Assembly (NCBI RefSeq): GCF_900141985.1
Contig: NZ_FQZK01000004.1
Coordinates: 328,829 to 392,828, forward strand
DNA: 64,000 nt
Reading direction: 5' to 3'
Source of the DNA: Nocardiopsis flavescens
GTDB lineage: Bacteria; Actinomycetota; Actinomycetes; Streptosporangiales; Streptosporangiaceae
Position 1 is the first letter of the stretch, and each line of letters opens with the position of its first letter. Positions 1 through 9,010 of the stretch are shown piece after piece. The position numbers and the translations under genes were made by a program. The notes under the pieces were generated by a model. That model saw only the letters and a program-made list of their open reading frames with translations. It made no database searches and was not told where the DNA came from.

Positions 1-22
1 CACGGGGCGACCGGACCCGCCC

Positions 23-98
23 GGCGGCCCGCACCGCACCGGCGACAGCGAGACCCGCACGGCGGCCCGCACCGCACCGGCGACAGCGAGACCCGCAC
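23..98. repeat. 38-bp perfect tandem direct repeat (two copies)
   Basis: Positions 23-60 and 61-98 are identical 38-bp units placed head to tail. The rest of 1-273 is GC-rich, with no convincing ORF or RNA. It lies downstream of the GNAT gene and looks intergenic. Confidence 0.85.
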
Positions 99-273
99 GG
101 CCCCGGGGACCCACGAGGGCCTGCGGGACACGGGACGCCAGAGGCGCACGGGGCCCTGCGAGGGGGTCGGGAGCGAACGAGCGCAACCGGGGAGACACGC
201 ACCGGCCCCGGGGACGCACCCGCGACGACGGGGCCCACGGGGCGGCGTTCGTCCCGCGGGGCCGGGCGGAGCC

Positions 274-762
274 TCAGGGCGCGGGCACCGCCAGCTCCTT
301 GCGCATGTGCACCATCACCAGGTGGTCGGCGACCCGTTCCCGGTGCGTCACCGCGTACCCCGCCCGCCGGTACAGGAGCTGGCCGCTCGCGCTCTGCGCC
401 CCCGTGAACAGGGTCAGCGCCGCCAGGTCGGGGCGGCGCCCGCGCAGCTCGCCCTCCACCCGCTCCAGCAGGGCCGTGCCCACCCCGCGCCGCCGCCGGT
501 CAGGCGCCACCGCCAGGCGGCCCACCACCCCGGTCGTCCCGGTGGTCTGGGCGCGCACCGACCCGACGATCCGGTGCCCCTCGACGGCCTTGAGCACCAG
601 GGTGTCCGGGGAGCCCAGGAGCTTGCCCATCCGTTCCAGGGTCTCGGTGAGCGGCAGGATGAACGGGTCCCCGCAGTCCTGCGCCTCGTCGACGAACGCC
701 GCCCGCTGGAGGGTGTGGATCTCCCCCGCGTCGGCGGGGGCGGCCGGATGGATCTCGAACAC
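274..762 (-). CDS. GNAT family N-acetyltransferase
   Basis: A 162-residue single-domain protein of the usual GNAT length. The acetyl-CoA pyrophosphate loop is visible as RLAVAPDRRRRGVGTALL around residues 82-99, of the form R-x-x-G-x-G/A. It is preceded by the VVGRLAV beta strand, and a C-terminal LLYRRAGY segment matches the typical F/Y-Y-x-x-x-G-F/Y GNAT motif. It therefore very likely transfers an acetyl group from acetyl-CoA to an amine, but the substrate cannot be read from sequence. It is transcribed away from the divergent DUF1801 gene at 848, with 85 bp between the two starts, so they may share a promoter region. No operon partner is visible on the 3' side inside the window. Confidence 0.85.
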   Translation of the reverse strand: MFEIHPAAPADAGEIHTLQRAAFVDEAQDCGDPFILPLTETLERMGKLLGSPDTLVLKAVEGHRIVGSVRAQTTGTTGVVGRLAVAPDRRRRGVGTALLERVEGELRGRRPDLAALTLFTGAQSASGQLLYRRAGYAVTHRERVADHLVMVHMRKELAVPAP

Positions 763-847
763 GGCGACTCCTCACACGCCCCGCCCGCCGGGGCGCCACG
801 GCACGAGACTAGCCCGTCGGTCACCCCCGGGGCGTAGTGTCGCGGAC

Positions 848-1213
848 ATGGTGACGAGCAAGGCGACCGGTGTCGACGACTACCTGGCGGAGCTGCCCGA
901 GACGCGCCGGGAGGCGCTGACGGCCATCCGGGACCTGTGCCGGCGCGAACTGCCGGGGTTCGAGGAGGCGATGGAGTACGGCATGCCCGCCTACCGGCGG
1001 CGGGGGGAGCGGGAGGTCGCGGTGGCGTTCGCCTCCCAGAAGCGCTACATCTCGGTCTACCTCCTGCACCCACGGGTGCGGGAGGCCTTCGCGGACCGGC
1101 TGGCCGGGCACGACACCGGCAAGGGGTGCCTGCGCTTCTCCCGCCCGGAGAAGGTGGACACCGCCCTGCTGCGGGACCTGCTGCGCGCGGTCGCGGCCGA
1201 CCCCGGCGACTGA
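848..1213 (+). CDS. DUF1801 / YdhG-like iron-chaperone-fold protein
   Basis: A 121-residue protein. Its N-terminal region (DDYLAELPETRREALTAIRDL) and central MEYGMPAYRRRGE segment match the DUF1801 family, a small alpha/beta fold related to bacterial YdhG and frataxin-like folds, with no firmly proven function. I start it at the ATG at 848, because the longer open frame upstream runs antisense through the acetyltransferase. The gene is monocistronic and divergent from the GNAT gene, and its end faces rpsA across a strong hairpin at 1252-1283. Confidence 0.8.
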   Translation: MVTSKATGVDDYLAELPETRREALTAIRDLCRRELPGFEEAMEYGMPAYRRRGEREVAVAFASQKRYISVYLLHPRVREAFADRLAGHDTGKGCLRFSRPEKVDTALLRDLLRAVAADPGD

Positions 1214-1251
1214 CCCGCCGCCTCTCGCCCGCGCACGGCCCCGGACACGGC

Positions 1252-1283
1252 GAAGGGCCGCCCCCCGGAGGGGACGGCCCTTC
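1252..1283. terminator. Bidirectional hairpin terminator between DUF1801 gene and rpsA
   Basis: Nine-base perfect arms (GAAGGGCCG and its complement) with an extra C/G-rich inner stem. It lies between two convergent genes, so it can serve both. Confidence 0.75.
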
Positions 1284-1337
1284 ACTCGGCTATCGGCTCC
1301 CGCGGACGGGGCCGGCCCAACGGCTCTCGCGAACCGG

Positions 1338-2828
1338 TCAGGCCTCGCCGCCGGCGAGCTTCTCGCGCAGGGCGGCCAGGGCCTCGTCGGAGGCCAGGGC
1401 GCCGCTGGAGGCGGAGTCGGAACCGCCGCCGGAGCTCTGGGCCCCACCGGTGTAGTCCTCCTCCTCGGCCTCGGCCGGGGCGTTGGCCGCCTCGGCCTCG
1501 GCCGCGCGGGCCTCCTCGACCTGCTTGCGGTGCGCCTCGAACCGGGCCTGGGCCTCGGCGTAGCTGCGCTCCCACTCGTCGCGCTGGGCCTCGTAACCCT
1601 CGAGCCACTCGCCGGTGTCGGCGTCGAAGCCCTCGGGGTACTTGTAGTTGCCCTGCTCGTCGTACTCGGCGGCCATGCCGTACAGGGTGGGGTCGAAGTC
1701 CACCTGGTCCGGGGAGACGCTCTCGTTGGCCTGCTTCAGCGAGAGGCTGATGCGGCGGCGGTCGAGGTCGATGTCGATGATCTTGACGAAGATCTCGGTG
1801 CCGACCTGGACGACCTGCTCGGGCACCTCGACGTGGCGCTCGGCCAGCTCGGAGATGTGGACCAGGCCCTCGATGCCCTCCTCGACGCGGACGAACGCGC
1901 CGAACGGGACGAGCTTGGTGACCTTACCCGGGACGACCTGACCGATCTGGTGGGTCCGGGCGAACTGCTGCCACGGGTCCTCCTGGGTCGCCTTCAGCGA
2001 CAGGGAGACGCGCTCGCGCTCCATGTCGACGTCCAGGACCTCGACGGTGACCTCCTGGCCCACCTCGACGACCTCGCTCGGGTGGTCGATGTGCTTCCAG
2101 GACAGCTCGGAGACGTGCACCAGGCCGTCGACGCCGCCCAGGTCCACGAACGCACCGAAGTTGACGATCGAGGAGACCACACCCTTGCGGATCTGGCCCT
2201 TCTGGAGGGTGTTGAGGAAGGTCTGGCGGACCTCCGACTGGGTCTGCTCGAGCCAGGCGCGGCGGGACAGGACCACGTTGTTGCGGTTCTTGTCCAGCTC
2301 GATGATCTTGGCCTCGAGCTCGCGGCCGACGTACGGCTGCAGGTCGCGGACACGGCGCATCTCGACCAGGGAGGCGGGCAGGAAGCCGCGCAGGCCGATG
2401 TCGAGGATGAGACCACCCTTGACGACCTCGATGACGGTGCCGGTGACGACGCCGTCCTCTTCCTTGATCTTCTCGATCGTGCCCCAGGCGCGCTCGTACT
2501 GGGCGCGCTTCTTGGACAGGATGAGACGGCCTTCCTTGTCCTCCTTCTGGAGGACCAGGGCCTCGACCTGGTCGCCGACGGCGACGACCTCACCGGGGTC
2601 GACGTCGTGCTTGATCGAGAGTTCCCGTGACGGGATCACACCCTCGGTCTTGTAGCCGATGTCGAGCAAGACCTCGTCTCGATCGACCTTCACGATGGTG
2701 CCCTCGACAATGTCACCGTCGTTGAAGTACTTGATGGTCTCGTCGATCGCCGCGAGGAAGGCTTCCTCGGACCCGATGTCGTTGACCGCTACCTGGGGTG
2801 TCGAGGTGGCCTCGGTGCTGCTCGTCAT
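1338..2828 (-). CDS. rpsA: 30S ribosomal protein S1
   Basis: A 496-residue protein with four consecutive S1 RNA-binding repeats, roughly residues 35-105, 120-190, 205-275 and 290-360. Examples of the repeat signature are GTIVKVDRDEVLLDIGYKTEG and GLVHISELAERHVE. The acidic, Ala/Glu-rich tail after residue 400 is typical of actinobacterial S1. S1 binds mRNA leaders on the small subunit and promotes initiation on structured messages. The ATG start is preceded by GGAG about 11 nt upstream. A long 460-bp leader/promoter region separates it from arfB and its promoter is probably its own (see 3124-3153). Its location beside polA is the common actinobacterial arrangement. Confidence 0.97.
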   Translation of the reverse strand: MTSSTEATSTPQVAVNDIGSEEAFLAAIDETIKYFNDGDIVEGTIVKVDRDEVLLDIGYKTEGVIPSRELSIKHDVDPGEVVAVGDQVEALVLQKEDKEGRLILSKKRAQYERAWGTIEKIKEEDGVVTGTVIEVVKGGLILDIGLRGFLPASLVEMRRVRDLQPYVGRELEAKIIELDKNRNNVVLSRRAWLEQTQSEVRQTFLNTLQKGQIRKGVVSSIVNFGAFVDLGGVDGLVHVSELSWKHIDHPSEVVEVGQEVTVEVLDVDMERERVSLSLKATQEDPWQQFARTHQIGQVVPGKVTKLVPFGAFVRVEEGIEGLVHISELAERHVEVPEQVVQVGTEIFVKIIDIDLDRRRISLSLKQANESVSPDQVDFDPTLYGMAAEYDEQGNYKYPEGFDADTGEWLEGYEAQRDEWERSYAEAQARFEAHRKQVEEARAAEAEAANAPAEAEEEDYTGGAQSSGGGSDSASSGALASDEALAALREKLAGGEA

Positions 2829-3288
2829 TTGTGGGTGGACTCCGGATACGGACAGATTCAGAAGATGGGCACGCCGCAGATCCGAGCCCGCCGATCCATC
2901 GTCCTGAAGGAGAGGAACGGTGCCACCGCGGAAAGGAGCCTTCCGCAGCGACCGACCGCCGGGTCCAGAAGAGTGGACCTTGGTGGTGCCGCCCCTCCGC
3001 CCTCCTGGCGGAGGACATCAGACGGCGCACGGACCCACAACGCTGCGGCCAGCATATGAGACAAGGGCGTCCTGGTCAATCGGAACCCCGAAGCGCCAAC
3101 CCGGCGAAGATCGCAATGGCGGCAATGTACCCGAGTGCACAGGGGAAGATCAACTAGGCGATACCGACGCCCGTGAACTGGGTCGACACCCCCGCACAGC
3201 GGGCATTCCGGCGGCCCCGAAACGGCCGGTGCGGTCCGTACTGAAACGGTCACCCGGCATCACCGGGCACCCCCCGTACCGGTTTCGG
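2829..3288. other. 460-bp intergenic region: rpsA promoter and leader
   Basis: Lower GC than its surroundings, with no convincing coding potential. It holds the putative rpsA promoter (3124-3153) and a leader of roughly 290 nt. An antisense-looking ORF with CxxC pairs on the minus strand (2858-3253) was considered and rejected. Confidence 0.6.
3124..3153 (-). promoter_or_regulatory. Putative sigma-70-type promoter for rpsA
   Basis: On the minus strand a -35-like TTGATC (3153-3148) and a -10-like TACATT (3129-3124) are separated by 18 bases, in the low-GC part of the region upstream of rpsA. Match by eye only. Confidence 0.4.
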
Positions 3289-3732
3289 TCAGTCGAGCGG
3301 CGGACGAGAACGTGACCGTTTGACGTCCCCGCGCCGCTTCTTCGCGTCCAGCCGGCGCTGCCGCGCCGCACGCCCCGGCCGGGTCGCCCTGCGCTCCCGC
3401 GGCGGCGGCGCCGTCGCCTCCGCCAACAGCTCGGCCATCCGCTCCAGGGCCTGCGCGCGGTTGCGCGCCTGCGACCGGTGCGTCTGCACCGACACCGTCA
3501 GCACACCGCCCACCAGCCGCCCCGACAGCCGCTCCAGGGCCCGCTCGCGCCGGGTCCGGCCCAGCGCGCCGCACCCCGCCACGTCCAGCGACAGCGACAC
3601 CCGGGTGTCCGAGGTGTTCACGTGCTGCCCGCCCGGCCCCGACGAGCGGGAGAACCGCCACACCAGGGCGTCGGCGGGAACGGTGACCGAACCCACGGAC
3701 AGGCCGCCGTCCCCGGCGGTGCTCGCGTTCAT
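3289..3732 (-). CDS. arfB: ArfB/YaeJ-type peptidyl-tRNA hydrolase (GGQ protein)
   Basis: A 147-residue protein with the class-I release-factor catalytic motif GPGGQHVN at residues 32-39 (GGQ 34-36). A strongly basic C-terminal tail (RATRPGRAARQRRLDAKKRRGDVKRSRSR) is the hallmark of ArfB/ICT1 proteins, which insert the tail into the empty mRNA channel. The GGQ loop then hydrolyses peptidyl-tRNA on stalled ribosomes. It lacks the codon-recognition domains of RF1/RF2. It lies 23 bp downstream of polA on the same strand and may be co-transcribed with it. The family call is firm; the rescue role is inferred from family knowledge. Confidence 0.9.
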   Translation of the reverse strand: MNASTAGDGGLSVGSVTVPADALVWRFSRSSGPGGQHVNTSDTRVSLSLDVAGCGALGRTRRERALERLSGRLVGGVLTVSVQTHRSQARNRAQALERMAELLAEATAPPPRERRATRPGRAARQRRLDAKKRRGDVKRSRSRPPLD

Positions 3733-3755
3733 GCCACCGTCCCCTCCCTGCGCGC

Positions 3756-6497
3756 CTAGTGCGCGGCGTCGTGCCAGCTGCGCCCGCCGCCGACCGACAC
3801 GGCCAGCGGGACACGCAGATCATAGGCGCTGCTCATCTCGTGGCGCACGAGGTTTTCCACCGCCTCGCGCTCGCCCGGCGCGATCTCCACGACGAGTTCG
3901 TCGTGCACCTGCAGCAGCACCCGCGAGGCGGCCCCGCTCTCGGTGAGCGCCGCGTCCACCTGGAGCATCGCCACCTTGATGATGTCGGCCGCCGACCCCT
4001 GGATGGGCGCGTTGAGCGCCATCCGCTCGGCCATCTCCCGGCGCTGGCGGTTGTCGCTCGTCAGGTCCGGCAGGTACCGGCGGCGGCCCAGGATGGTCTC
4101 GGTGTAGCCGACCTTGCGGGCCTCCTCCACCACCGCGTTCAGGTAGTCGCGCACCCCGCCGAACTCCGCGAAGTAGTCCTCCATGAGCTTCTTCGCCTCC
4201 TCCGGGGAGATCCCCAGCTGCTGCGAGAGCCCGTACGCGCTCAGCCCGTACGCCAGGCCGTAGCTCATGGCCTTGATCCGCGACCGGTCCTCGCCGGTGA
4301 CCTCGTCCACGGCCCGGCCGAACACCTGCGCCCCCATCTGGGCGTGGAAGTCGTAGCCGCTGTTGAACGCGTCGATCAGCGCCTGCTCCTGCGACAGGTG
4401 CGCCATGATCCGCAGCTCGATCTGGCTGTAGTCGGCGGTGAGCAGCTCCTGGTAGCCCTCCCCCACCACGAACGCCCGCCGGATGCGCCGCCCCACGTCG
4501 GTGCGCACCGGGATGTTCTGGAGGTTGGGGTCGGTGGAGCTGAGCCGGCCCGTCGCCGCCACCGTCTGGTTGAACGTCGTGTGGATGCGCCCGTCGTCGG
4601 CGACCGTCTTGATGAGCCCCTCGACCGTCGTGCGCAGCTTGGTCTGGTCGCGGTGGTGCAGCAGCACGCCCGGCAGCTCGTTGTCGGACTGGGCCGCCAG
4701 CCACGTCAGCGCGTCGGCGTCGGTCGTGTACCCCGTCTTGATCTTCTTGGTCCGGGGCAGCCCCAGGTCCTCGAAGAGCACCTGCTGGAGCTGCTTGGGC
4801 GACCCCAGGTTGAACTCCCGGCCCACGATCTCGTGCGCCCGCTCCACCGCCGCCCGCGCCGCCGACGCGAACTCGCCCTGCAACTCCTCCAGGTAGGCGC
4901 GGTCCGCCGCGATGCCCGCCCGCTCCAGGCGCGCCAGCACCGGCACCAGCGGCAGCTCCACACCGCTCAGCAGGTGCGCGCCGCCGCGCTTGTCGACCTC
5001 GGCCGCCAGCACGCCGGCCAGGTCGCGGACGGCGGCCGCCCGGACCGCCAGGGCGTGCCAGCGGCCCGAGGCGCCCTCGGCCTCCCCACCGTCCAGGTCC
5101 AGGGCCAGCTGGTCGCCGGAGGACTCCTCTTCCAGCTCCCGCCCCAGGTACTTGCGGCACAGGTCCACCAGGTCGAAGCGGCGCTGGCCCGGCTGCACCA
5201 GGTACGCGGCCAGCGCGGTGTCGCTCACCACCCCGCCCAGGTCCCAGCCCTGGGCGCCCAGCGCCAGCAGCGCGCCCTTGTACTCGTGCACCGCGACCGG
5301 CCGCTCAGGGTCGGCCAGGAACCCCGCCAGCGCCTCGGTGTCCGCGGCGTCCAGCCGCGCGGGGTCCACCGCCACGGCCGCGCCGGAGGCCACCGCGACC
5401 GACAGCCCGTCCACCCGGCCGGTACCGGCGCCCCACACCCCGTCCAGGAACAGCCCGGCGGGGGCCGCGGCGGTCACGTCGTCGGCCGAGGCGTGCTCGG
5501 CCAGCCACGCCGCCAACTCCCCCGTCCCGGCCACCGTCACGTCGACCTCGACCGCCTCCGCGGCGGGCACGGGGGCCTCGGCCCCATCCAGGTTCACCAC
5601 CGCGTACAGGCGCTCGCGCAGGCTGGAGGCGAACTCCAGGTTGTCGAACAGGGCGTCCACCCCCGCCCGGTCCGTCCGGCCCAGCAGCAGGTCGTCCAGG
5701 CCCACGCCCAGGTCGACGTCGGTGGCCAGCAGGTTGAGCCGCTGGTTGCGCAGCACGTCGTCCAGGTGGTCGCGCAGGTTCTGGCCCGCCTTGCCGCCGA
5801 TCTCGTCGATGTGCTCGACCAGCGACTCCAGCGACCCGTACTTGGCGATCCACTTGGCCGCGGTCTTGGGACCCACCCCGGGCACGCCCGGCAGGTTGTC
5901 GGCCTTCTCCCCCACCAGCGCCGCGAGGTCGCGGTACCGCGGCGGGGTCACCCCGTACTTCTCCTCGACCGCGGCCGGGTCCATCCGGCGCAGGTCCGAC
6001 AGGCTCTTGCCCGGGTACAGCACCGTGCACGACTCGGTGACCAGCTGGAACGCGTCCCGGTCGCCGGAGGCGATGAGCACCTCCGCACCCGCCTCACCGC
6101 CCACGCGGGCCAGCGTCGCGATGACGTCGTCGGCCTCGAAGCCCGGCGAGGACAGGTTGGGCACCCCGATGAGGCGCATCAGCTCCTGGGTGAGCGGCAC
6201 CTGCGAGGGGAACTCCGGCGGCGTCTCGGACCGCCCGTCCTTGTACTCGGCGTACTCCTCGTGGCGGAACGTGGGCCCCGACAGGTCCCACGCCACCGCG
6301 ACGTGGGTGGGCTCCTCGTCTCTGAGCAGCTTCACCAGCATCGATGCGAAGCCGTACACGGCGTTGGTCGACTGCCCGGTGCTGGTGCCGAACTTCTCCG
6401 CCGGCAGCGCGAAGAACGCGCGGAAGGCCATCGAGTGGCCGTCCAGGAGAAGTAGGCGGGCCTTCGATGTCTCGGGGGTCTCACGATTGGTCACCAC
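3756..6497 (-). CDS. polA: DNA polymerase I
   Basis: A 913-residue family-A polymerase. The N-terminal 5'-3' exonuclease domain (about residues 12-310) includes FEADDVIATLA and the helix-hairpin-helix stretch NLPGVPGVGPKTAAKWI. The middle domain corresponds to a 3'-5' exonuclease fold that is usually inactive in actinobacteria. The polymerase domain shows motif A DYSQIELRIMAHLS, the O-helix RSRIKAMSYGLAYGLSAYG and motif C LQVHDELVVE. It acts in Okazaki-fragment processing and gap filling. It is followed by arfB at 23 bp. The divergent thioesterase gene starts 94 bp away, so both promoters lie in 6498-6591. Confidence 0.98.
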   Translation of the reverse strand: MVTNRETPETSKARLLLLDGHSMAFRAFFALPAEKFGTSTGQSTNAVYGFASMLVKLLRDEEPTHVAVAWDLSGPTFRHEEYAEYKDGRSETPPEFPSQVPLTQELMRLIGVPNLSSPGFEADDVIATLARVGGEAGAEVLIASGDRDAFQLVTESCTVLYPGKSLSDLRRMDPAAVEEKYGVTPPRYRDLAALVGEKADNLPGVPGVGPKTAAKWIAKYGSLESLVEHIDEIGGKAGQNLRDHLDDVLRNQRLNLLATDVDLGVGLDDLLLGRTDRAGVDALFDNLEFASSLRERLYAVVNLDGAEAPVPAAEAVEVDVTVAGTGELAAWLAEHASADDVTAAAPAGLFLDGVWGAGTGRVDGLSVAVASGAAVAVDPARLDAADTEALAGFLADPERPVAVHEYKGALLALGAQGWDLGGVVSDTALAAYLVQPGQRRFDLVDLCRKYLGRELEEESSGDQLALDLDGGEAEGASGRWHALAVRAAAVRDLAGVLAAEVDKRGGAHLLSGVELPLVPVLARLERAGIAADRAYLEELQGEFASAARAAVERAHEIVGREFNLGSPKQLQQVLFEDLGLPRTKKIKTGYTTDADALTWLAAQSDNELPGVLLHHRDQTKLRTTVEGLIKTVADDGRIHTTFNQTVAATGRLSSTDPNLQNIPVRTDVGRRIRRAFVVGEGYQELLTADYSQIELRIMAHLSQEQALIDAFNSGYDFHAQMGAQVFGRAVDEVTGEDRSRIKAMSYGLAYGLSAYGLSQQLGISPEEAKKLMEDYFAEFGGVRDYLNAVVEEARKVGYTETILGRRRYLPDLTSDNRQRREMAERMALNAPIQGSAADIIKVAMLQVDAALTESGAASRVLLQVHDELVVEIAPGEREAVENLVRHEMSSAYDLRVPLAVSVGGGRSWHDAAH

Positions 6498-6591
6498 AGG
6501 TGAATCCTAGGATGCGACGGGGACACTTCGCGGCCACGCGAGCACGACAGGGCCGACCGGAACACGGCCCGCACCGGAAAGGCGGCACACC

Positions 6592-7020
6592 ATGGCGACC
6601 GAACCCGAGGACCCGGGGACCGCGCCGGACATCGGCTCCCTCAGCGCCGGCCTGGGCGAGCTGATGGGCATCGAGATCACCGAGGCCTCCGCCGAGCGCG
6701 TCGTCGGCCGCATGCCGGTCAAGGGCAACACCCAGCCGTTCGGCCTGCTGCACGGCGGCGCCTCCTGCGTCCTGGCCGAGTCCCTGGGCTCCATCGGCTC
6801 GACCCTGCACGCGCAGCGGTTCGGCCGGGTGGCCGTCGGCATCGAGATCAACGCGACGCACCACCGCTCGGCCACCGAGGGCCACGTGACCGGCGTCGCC
6901 ACCCCCGTGCACCTGGGGCGCACCCTGGCCACGTGGGACATCACCATCACCGACGAGCGGGACCGCAAGGTCTGCACCTCCCGGCTCACCTGCATGCTCC
7001 GCGAACTCCCCACCGGCTGA
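6592..7020 (+). CDS. PaaI/MenI-type hotdog-fold acyl-CoA thioesterase
   Basis: A 142-residue single hotdog domain. The signature NTQPFGLLHGGASCVLAESLGS (about residues 44-65) matches the PaaI-like thioesterase motif, with Gly-Gly after His and a catalytic acidic residue (Glu) in the following helix. Such enzymes hydrolyse acyl-CoA thioesters such as aromatic or naphthoate CoAs; the actual substrate is unknown. In several actinobacteria a gene of this type lies divergent from polA, as here. The ATG follows a GAAAGG-like ribosome site. A clear terminator sits at 7111-7143. Confidence 0.88.
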   Translation: MATEPEDPGTAPDIGSLSAGLGELMGIEITEASAERVVGRMPVKGNTQPFGLLHGGASCVLAESLGSIGSTLHAQRFGRVAVGIEINATHHRSATEGHVTGVATPVHLGRTLATWDITITDERDRKVCTSRLTCMLRELPTG

Positions 7021-7110
7021 GCAAAAACGGTTCGAATAGTTCATTCATTGGCGACCGACCGGAAACAGGCACGCTACAGAACACCGTGAAGTCAGCCTGT
7101 GACGGCTCCC

Positions 7111-7143
7111 GGGCCCGACCGCCGAAGCTCGACGGTCGGGCCC
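7111..7143 (+). terminator. Hairpin terminator after thioesterase gene
   Basis: Eleven-base perfect arms GGGCCCGACCG / CGGTCGGGCCC around an 11-nt loop, about 90 bp after the stop. The rest of 7144-7435 is comparatively AT-rich and must carry the livK promoter; GATTAAG occurs twice there, near 7306 and 7331. Confidence 0.7.
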
Positions 7144-7435
7144 TCCTGTATACGCGATCGCGACACTTTGTCACCCCGCGCGCACTCAAAAGCGTCGACC
7201 GTCCAGCTCAGGCGCCTCTGATGCCGGATATGACTACAGAGGCATAACAGCATGACGGCGAGTCGGCACCAACGCGCATTTGCCGCTTTCGAACAACGAA
7301 CTTCCGTGATTAAGCTCCGCTAACGCACCCGATTAAGTCATGCCACACATCGCGGGCATCAGGACGCAAGAGCATCATCCGGCACGGCTGCACCACGGCA
7401 GCGCGTGCTCGCCGGTTGAACGGAGTGACCACATC

Positions 7436-8692
7436 ATGGCAAGCAAGAAGGTCCTAGGCCTCACTGCCGCAACCGCGGCCCTGGTACTGGGGCTTACTGC
7501 GTGCGGCGGCGGTGACGGCGGTAGTGGCGACGGGAACGGCGACGGCGCCAGCGGCGACGCCTTCCAGTTCGGCATCCTCTACCCCCAGACCGGCAGCCTC
7601 GCCTTCCTCGGCCCGCCCCAGATCTCCGCGGCCGAGTTCGCGATCCAGGAGATCAACGAGGCCGGCGGCATCCTCGGCACCGAGGTCCCCGCCATCATCG
7701 AGGGTGACGAGGCCGGCGACGCCGCCCAGGCCAACGAGGCCGCCAACTCCCTCGTGTCCGACGGCGTCCACGCCGTCATCGGCACCGCCGCCTCCGGCAT
7801 GGCGATGGCGACCTACGACACCATCACCGGCTCCCAGATCGTCATGTGCTCGGGCTCCAACACGGCCCCCGACCTGACCAACATCGACGACGGCGGCTAC
7901 TACTTCCGCACCGCGCCCAGCGACCTGCTGTCCGGTCCGGTCATGGCCCGCAAGATCGTCGAGGACGGCCACCAGAGCGTCGCCGTGATCGCCCGCGCGG
8001 ACGACTACGGCGCGGGTTACGCCGGCGGCCTGGAGAGCGAGCTGGAGGCGCTGGGCGCCGAGGTCGTGGCCAACGAGACCTACGACCCCGACACCACCAC
8101 CTTCGCGTCCGTGGTCGGCGCCGTGAACGACGCCGAGGCCGACGCCGTCGCGCTCATCTCCTTCGAGGAGGGCGCCCAGGTGATCGCCGAGCTCCTGGAG
8201 ACCGGCACCGAGGGCGACCAGCTCTACATCACCGACGGCCTCAACAGCCCCGAGCTGGGCGACTCCGTCAACGAGAGCGACCCCGAGATCGTCACCGGCA
8301 TCACCGGTGTCGCCCCGGGCGCGGACAACCCGGAGTTCGACGAGGGCCTCAACGAGTTCGCCCCGGACCTGGAGACCTTCCAGTTCGGCCCGCAGGTCTT
8401 CGACTGCGCGATCTCCATCGCCCTGGCCGCCGAGGCCGCGGGCAGCGTCACCCCGGCCGACTACGTCGGCGAGCTGGCCAACGTGACCAGCCCCGAGGGC
8501 ACCGAGTGCACCACCTTCGCCGAGTGCCGTGACCTGCTCACGGACGGCGAGGAGATCAACTACCAGGGCGTCAGCGGCAACATCGACTTCGATGAGAACG
8601 GCGACCCGACCTCCGCGACCTTCCAGGTCTTCCACTTCGGAGACGACGGATACGAGACCCTCGGCTTCGAGGAGTACTCGGTCAACGAGTAG
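7436..8692 (+). CDS. livK: Branched-chain amino acid ABC transporter substrate-binding lipoprotein
   Basis: A 418-residue protein, started at the ATG at 7436 with GGAG 12 nt upstream. It opens with a lipoprotein signal (MASKKVLGLTAATAALVLGL) and the lipobox LTAC, acylated Cys23, then a Gly/Asp-rich linker. The mature part is a periplasmic-binding type 1 (LivJ/LivK) fold with FGILYPQTGSLAFLG, VHAVIGTAASGMA and VAVIARADDYGAGYAGGLE. It should capture Leu/Ile/Val or related amides outside the membrane for the LivHMGF complex encoded at 11033-15285. Unusually it is separated from, and convergent with, those genes, with 2.3 kb of repeats in between. Lgt, also in this window, would modify it. Confidence 0.94.
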   Translation: MASKKVLGLTAATAALVLGLTACGGGDGGSGDGNGDGASGDAFQFGILYPQTGSLAFLGPPQISAAEFAIQEINEAGGILGTEVPAIIEGDEAGDAAQANEAANSLVSDGVHAVIGTAASGMAMATYDTITGSQIVMCSGSNTAPDLTNIDDGGYYFRTAPSDLLSGPVMARKIVEDGHQSVAVIARADDYGAGYAGGLESELEALGAEVVANETYDPDTTTFASVVGAVNDAEADAVALISFEEGAQVIAELLETGTEGDQLYITDGLNSPELGDSVNESDPEIVTGITGVAPGADNPEFDEGLNEFAPDLETFQFGPQVFDCAISIALAAEAAGSVTPADYVGELANVTSPEGTECTTFAECRDLLTDGEEINYQGVSGNIDFDENGDPTSATFQVFHFGDDGYETLGFEEYSVNE

Positions 8693-8724
8693 CACCACCC
8701 GATCGGCCCCACCGGTCATCCCCT

Positions 8725-8757
8725 GAAGCGCCCCGGGACGCGGTCCCGGGGCGCTTC
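8725..8757 (+). terminator. Strong hairpin terminator after livK
   Basis: Fifteen-base perfect arms, GAAGCGCCCCGGGAC and its complement, with a 3-nt GCG loop, 32 bp after the stop codon. Confidence 0.85.
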
Positions 8758-8883
8758 GTCGTCCGGAGGCGGGCGGGGGCGGGACCGCAGCGGTCTTCCG
8801 GCTGTACCCCCGTCCTGCACCGGCCGGATGGCAGGGGCCTGGGCAGCGGTGATTCCCCACCCGCCTGGGGCGCCGAGCCGTGG

Positions 8884-9010
8884 CCCGGGGCTGGACCGGG
8901 GCCTGCGCCGTAGTGGTTCTTCTCCGAACCGGGGCGCCCGGCCACAGCCCGGGGCTGGACCGGGGCCTGCGCCACAGTGGTATCTCTCCGAACCGGAGCG
9001 CCCGGCCCCT
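8884..9010. repeat. Two direct copies of a 64-bp GC-rich unit
   Basis: CCCGGGGCTGGACCGGGGCC begins at 8884 and again at 8948, and the homology runs through CTCCGAACCGG of each copy with a few differences. Two copies only, so this is not an array. Confidence 0.8.

Noticed and set aside
2858..3253. Minus-strand ORF with CPLCGG and CRHCD pairs resembling a zinc ribbon
   Set aside because: Lower GC and lacks the strong third-position bias of neighbouring genes; it overlaps the rpsA promoter and leader, and the rest of the sequence is Arg/Ala-rich without a recognisable fold.
8884..9010. Possible CRISPR-like repeat pair with 64-bp period
   Set aside because: Only two copies, no uniform spacers and no cas genes in the window.
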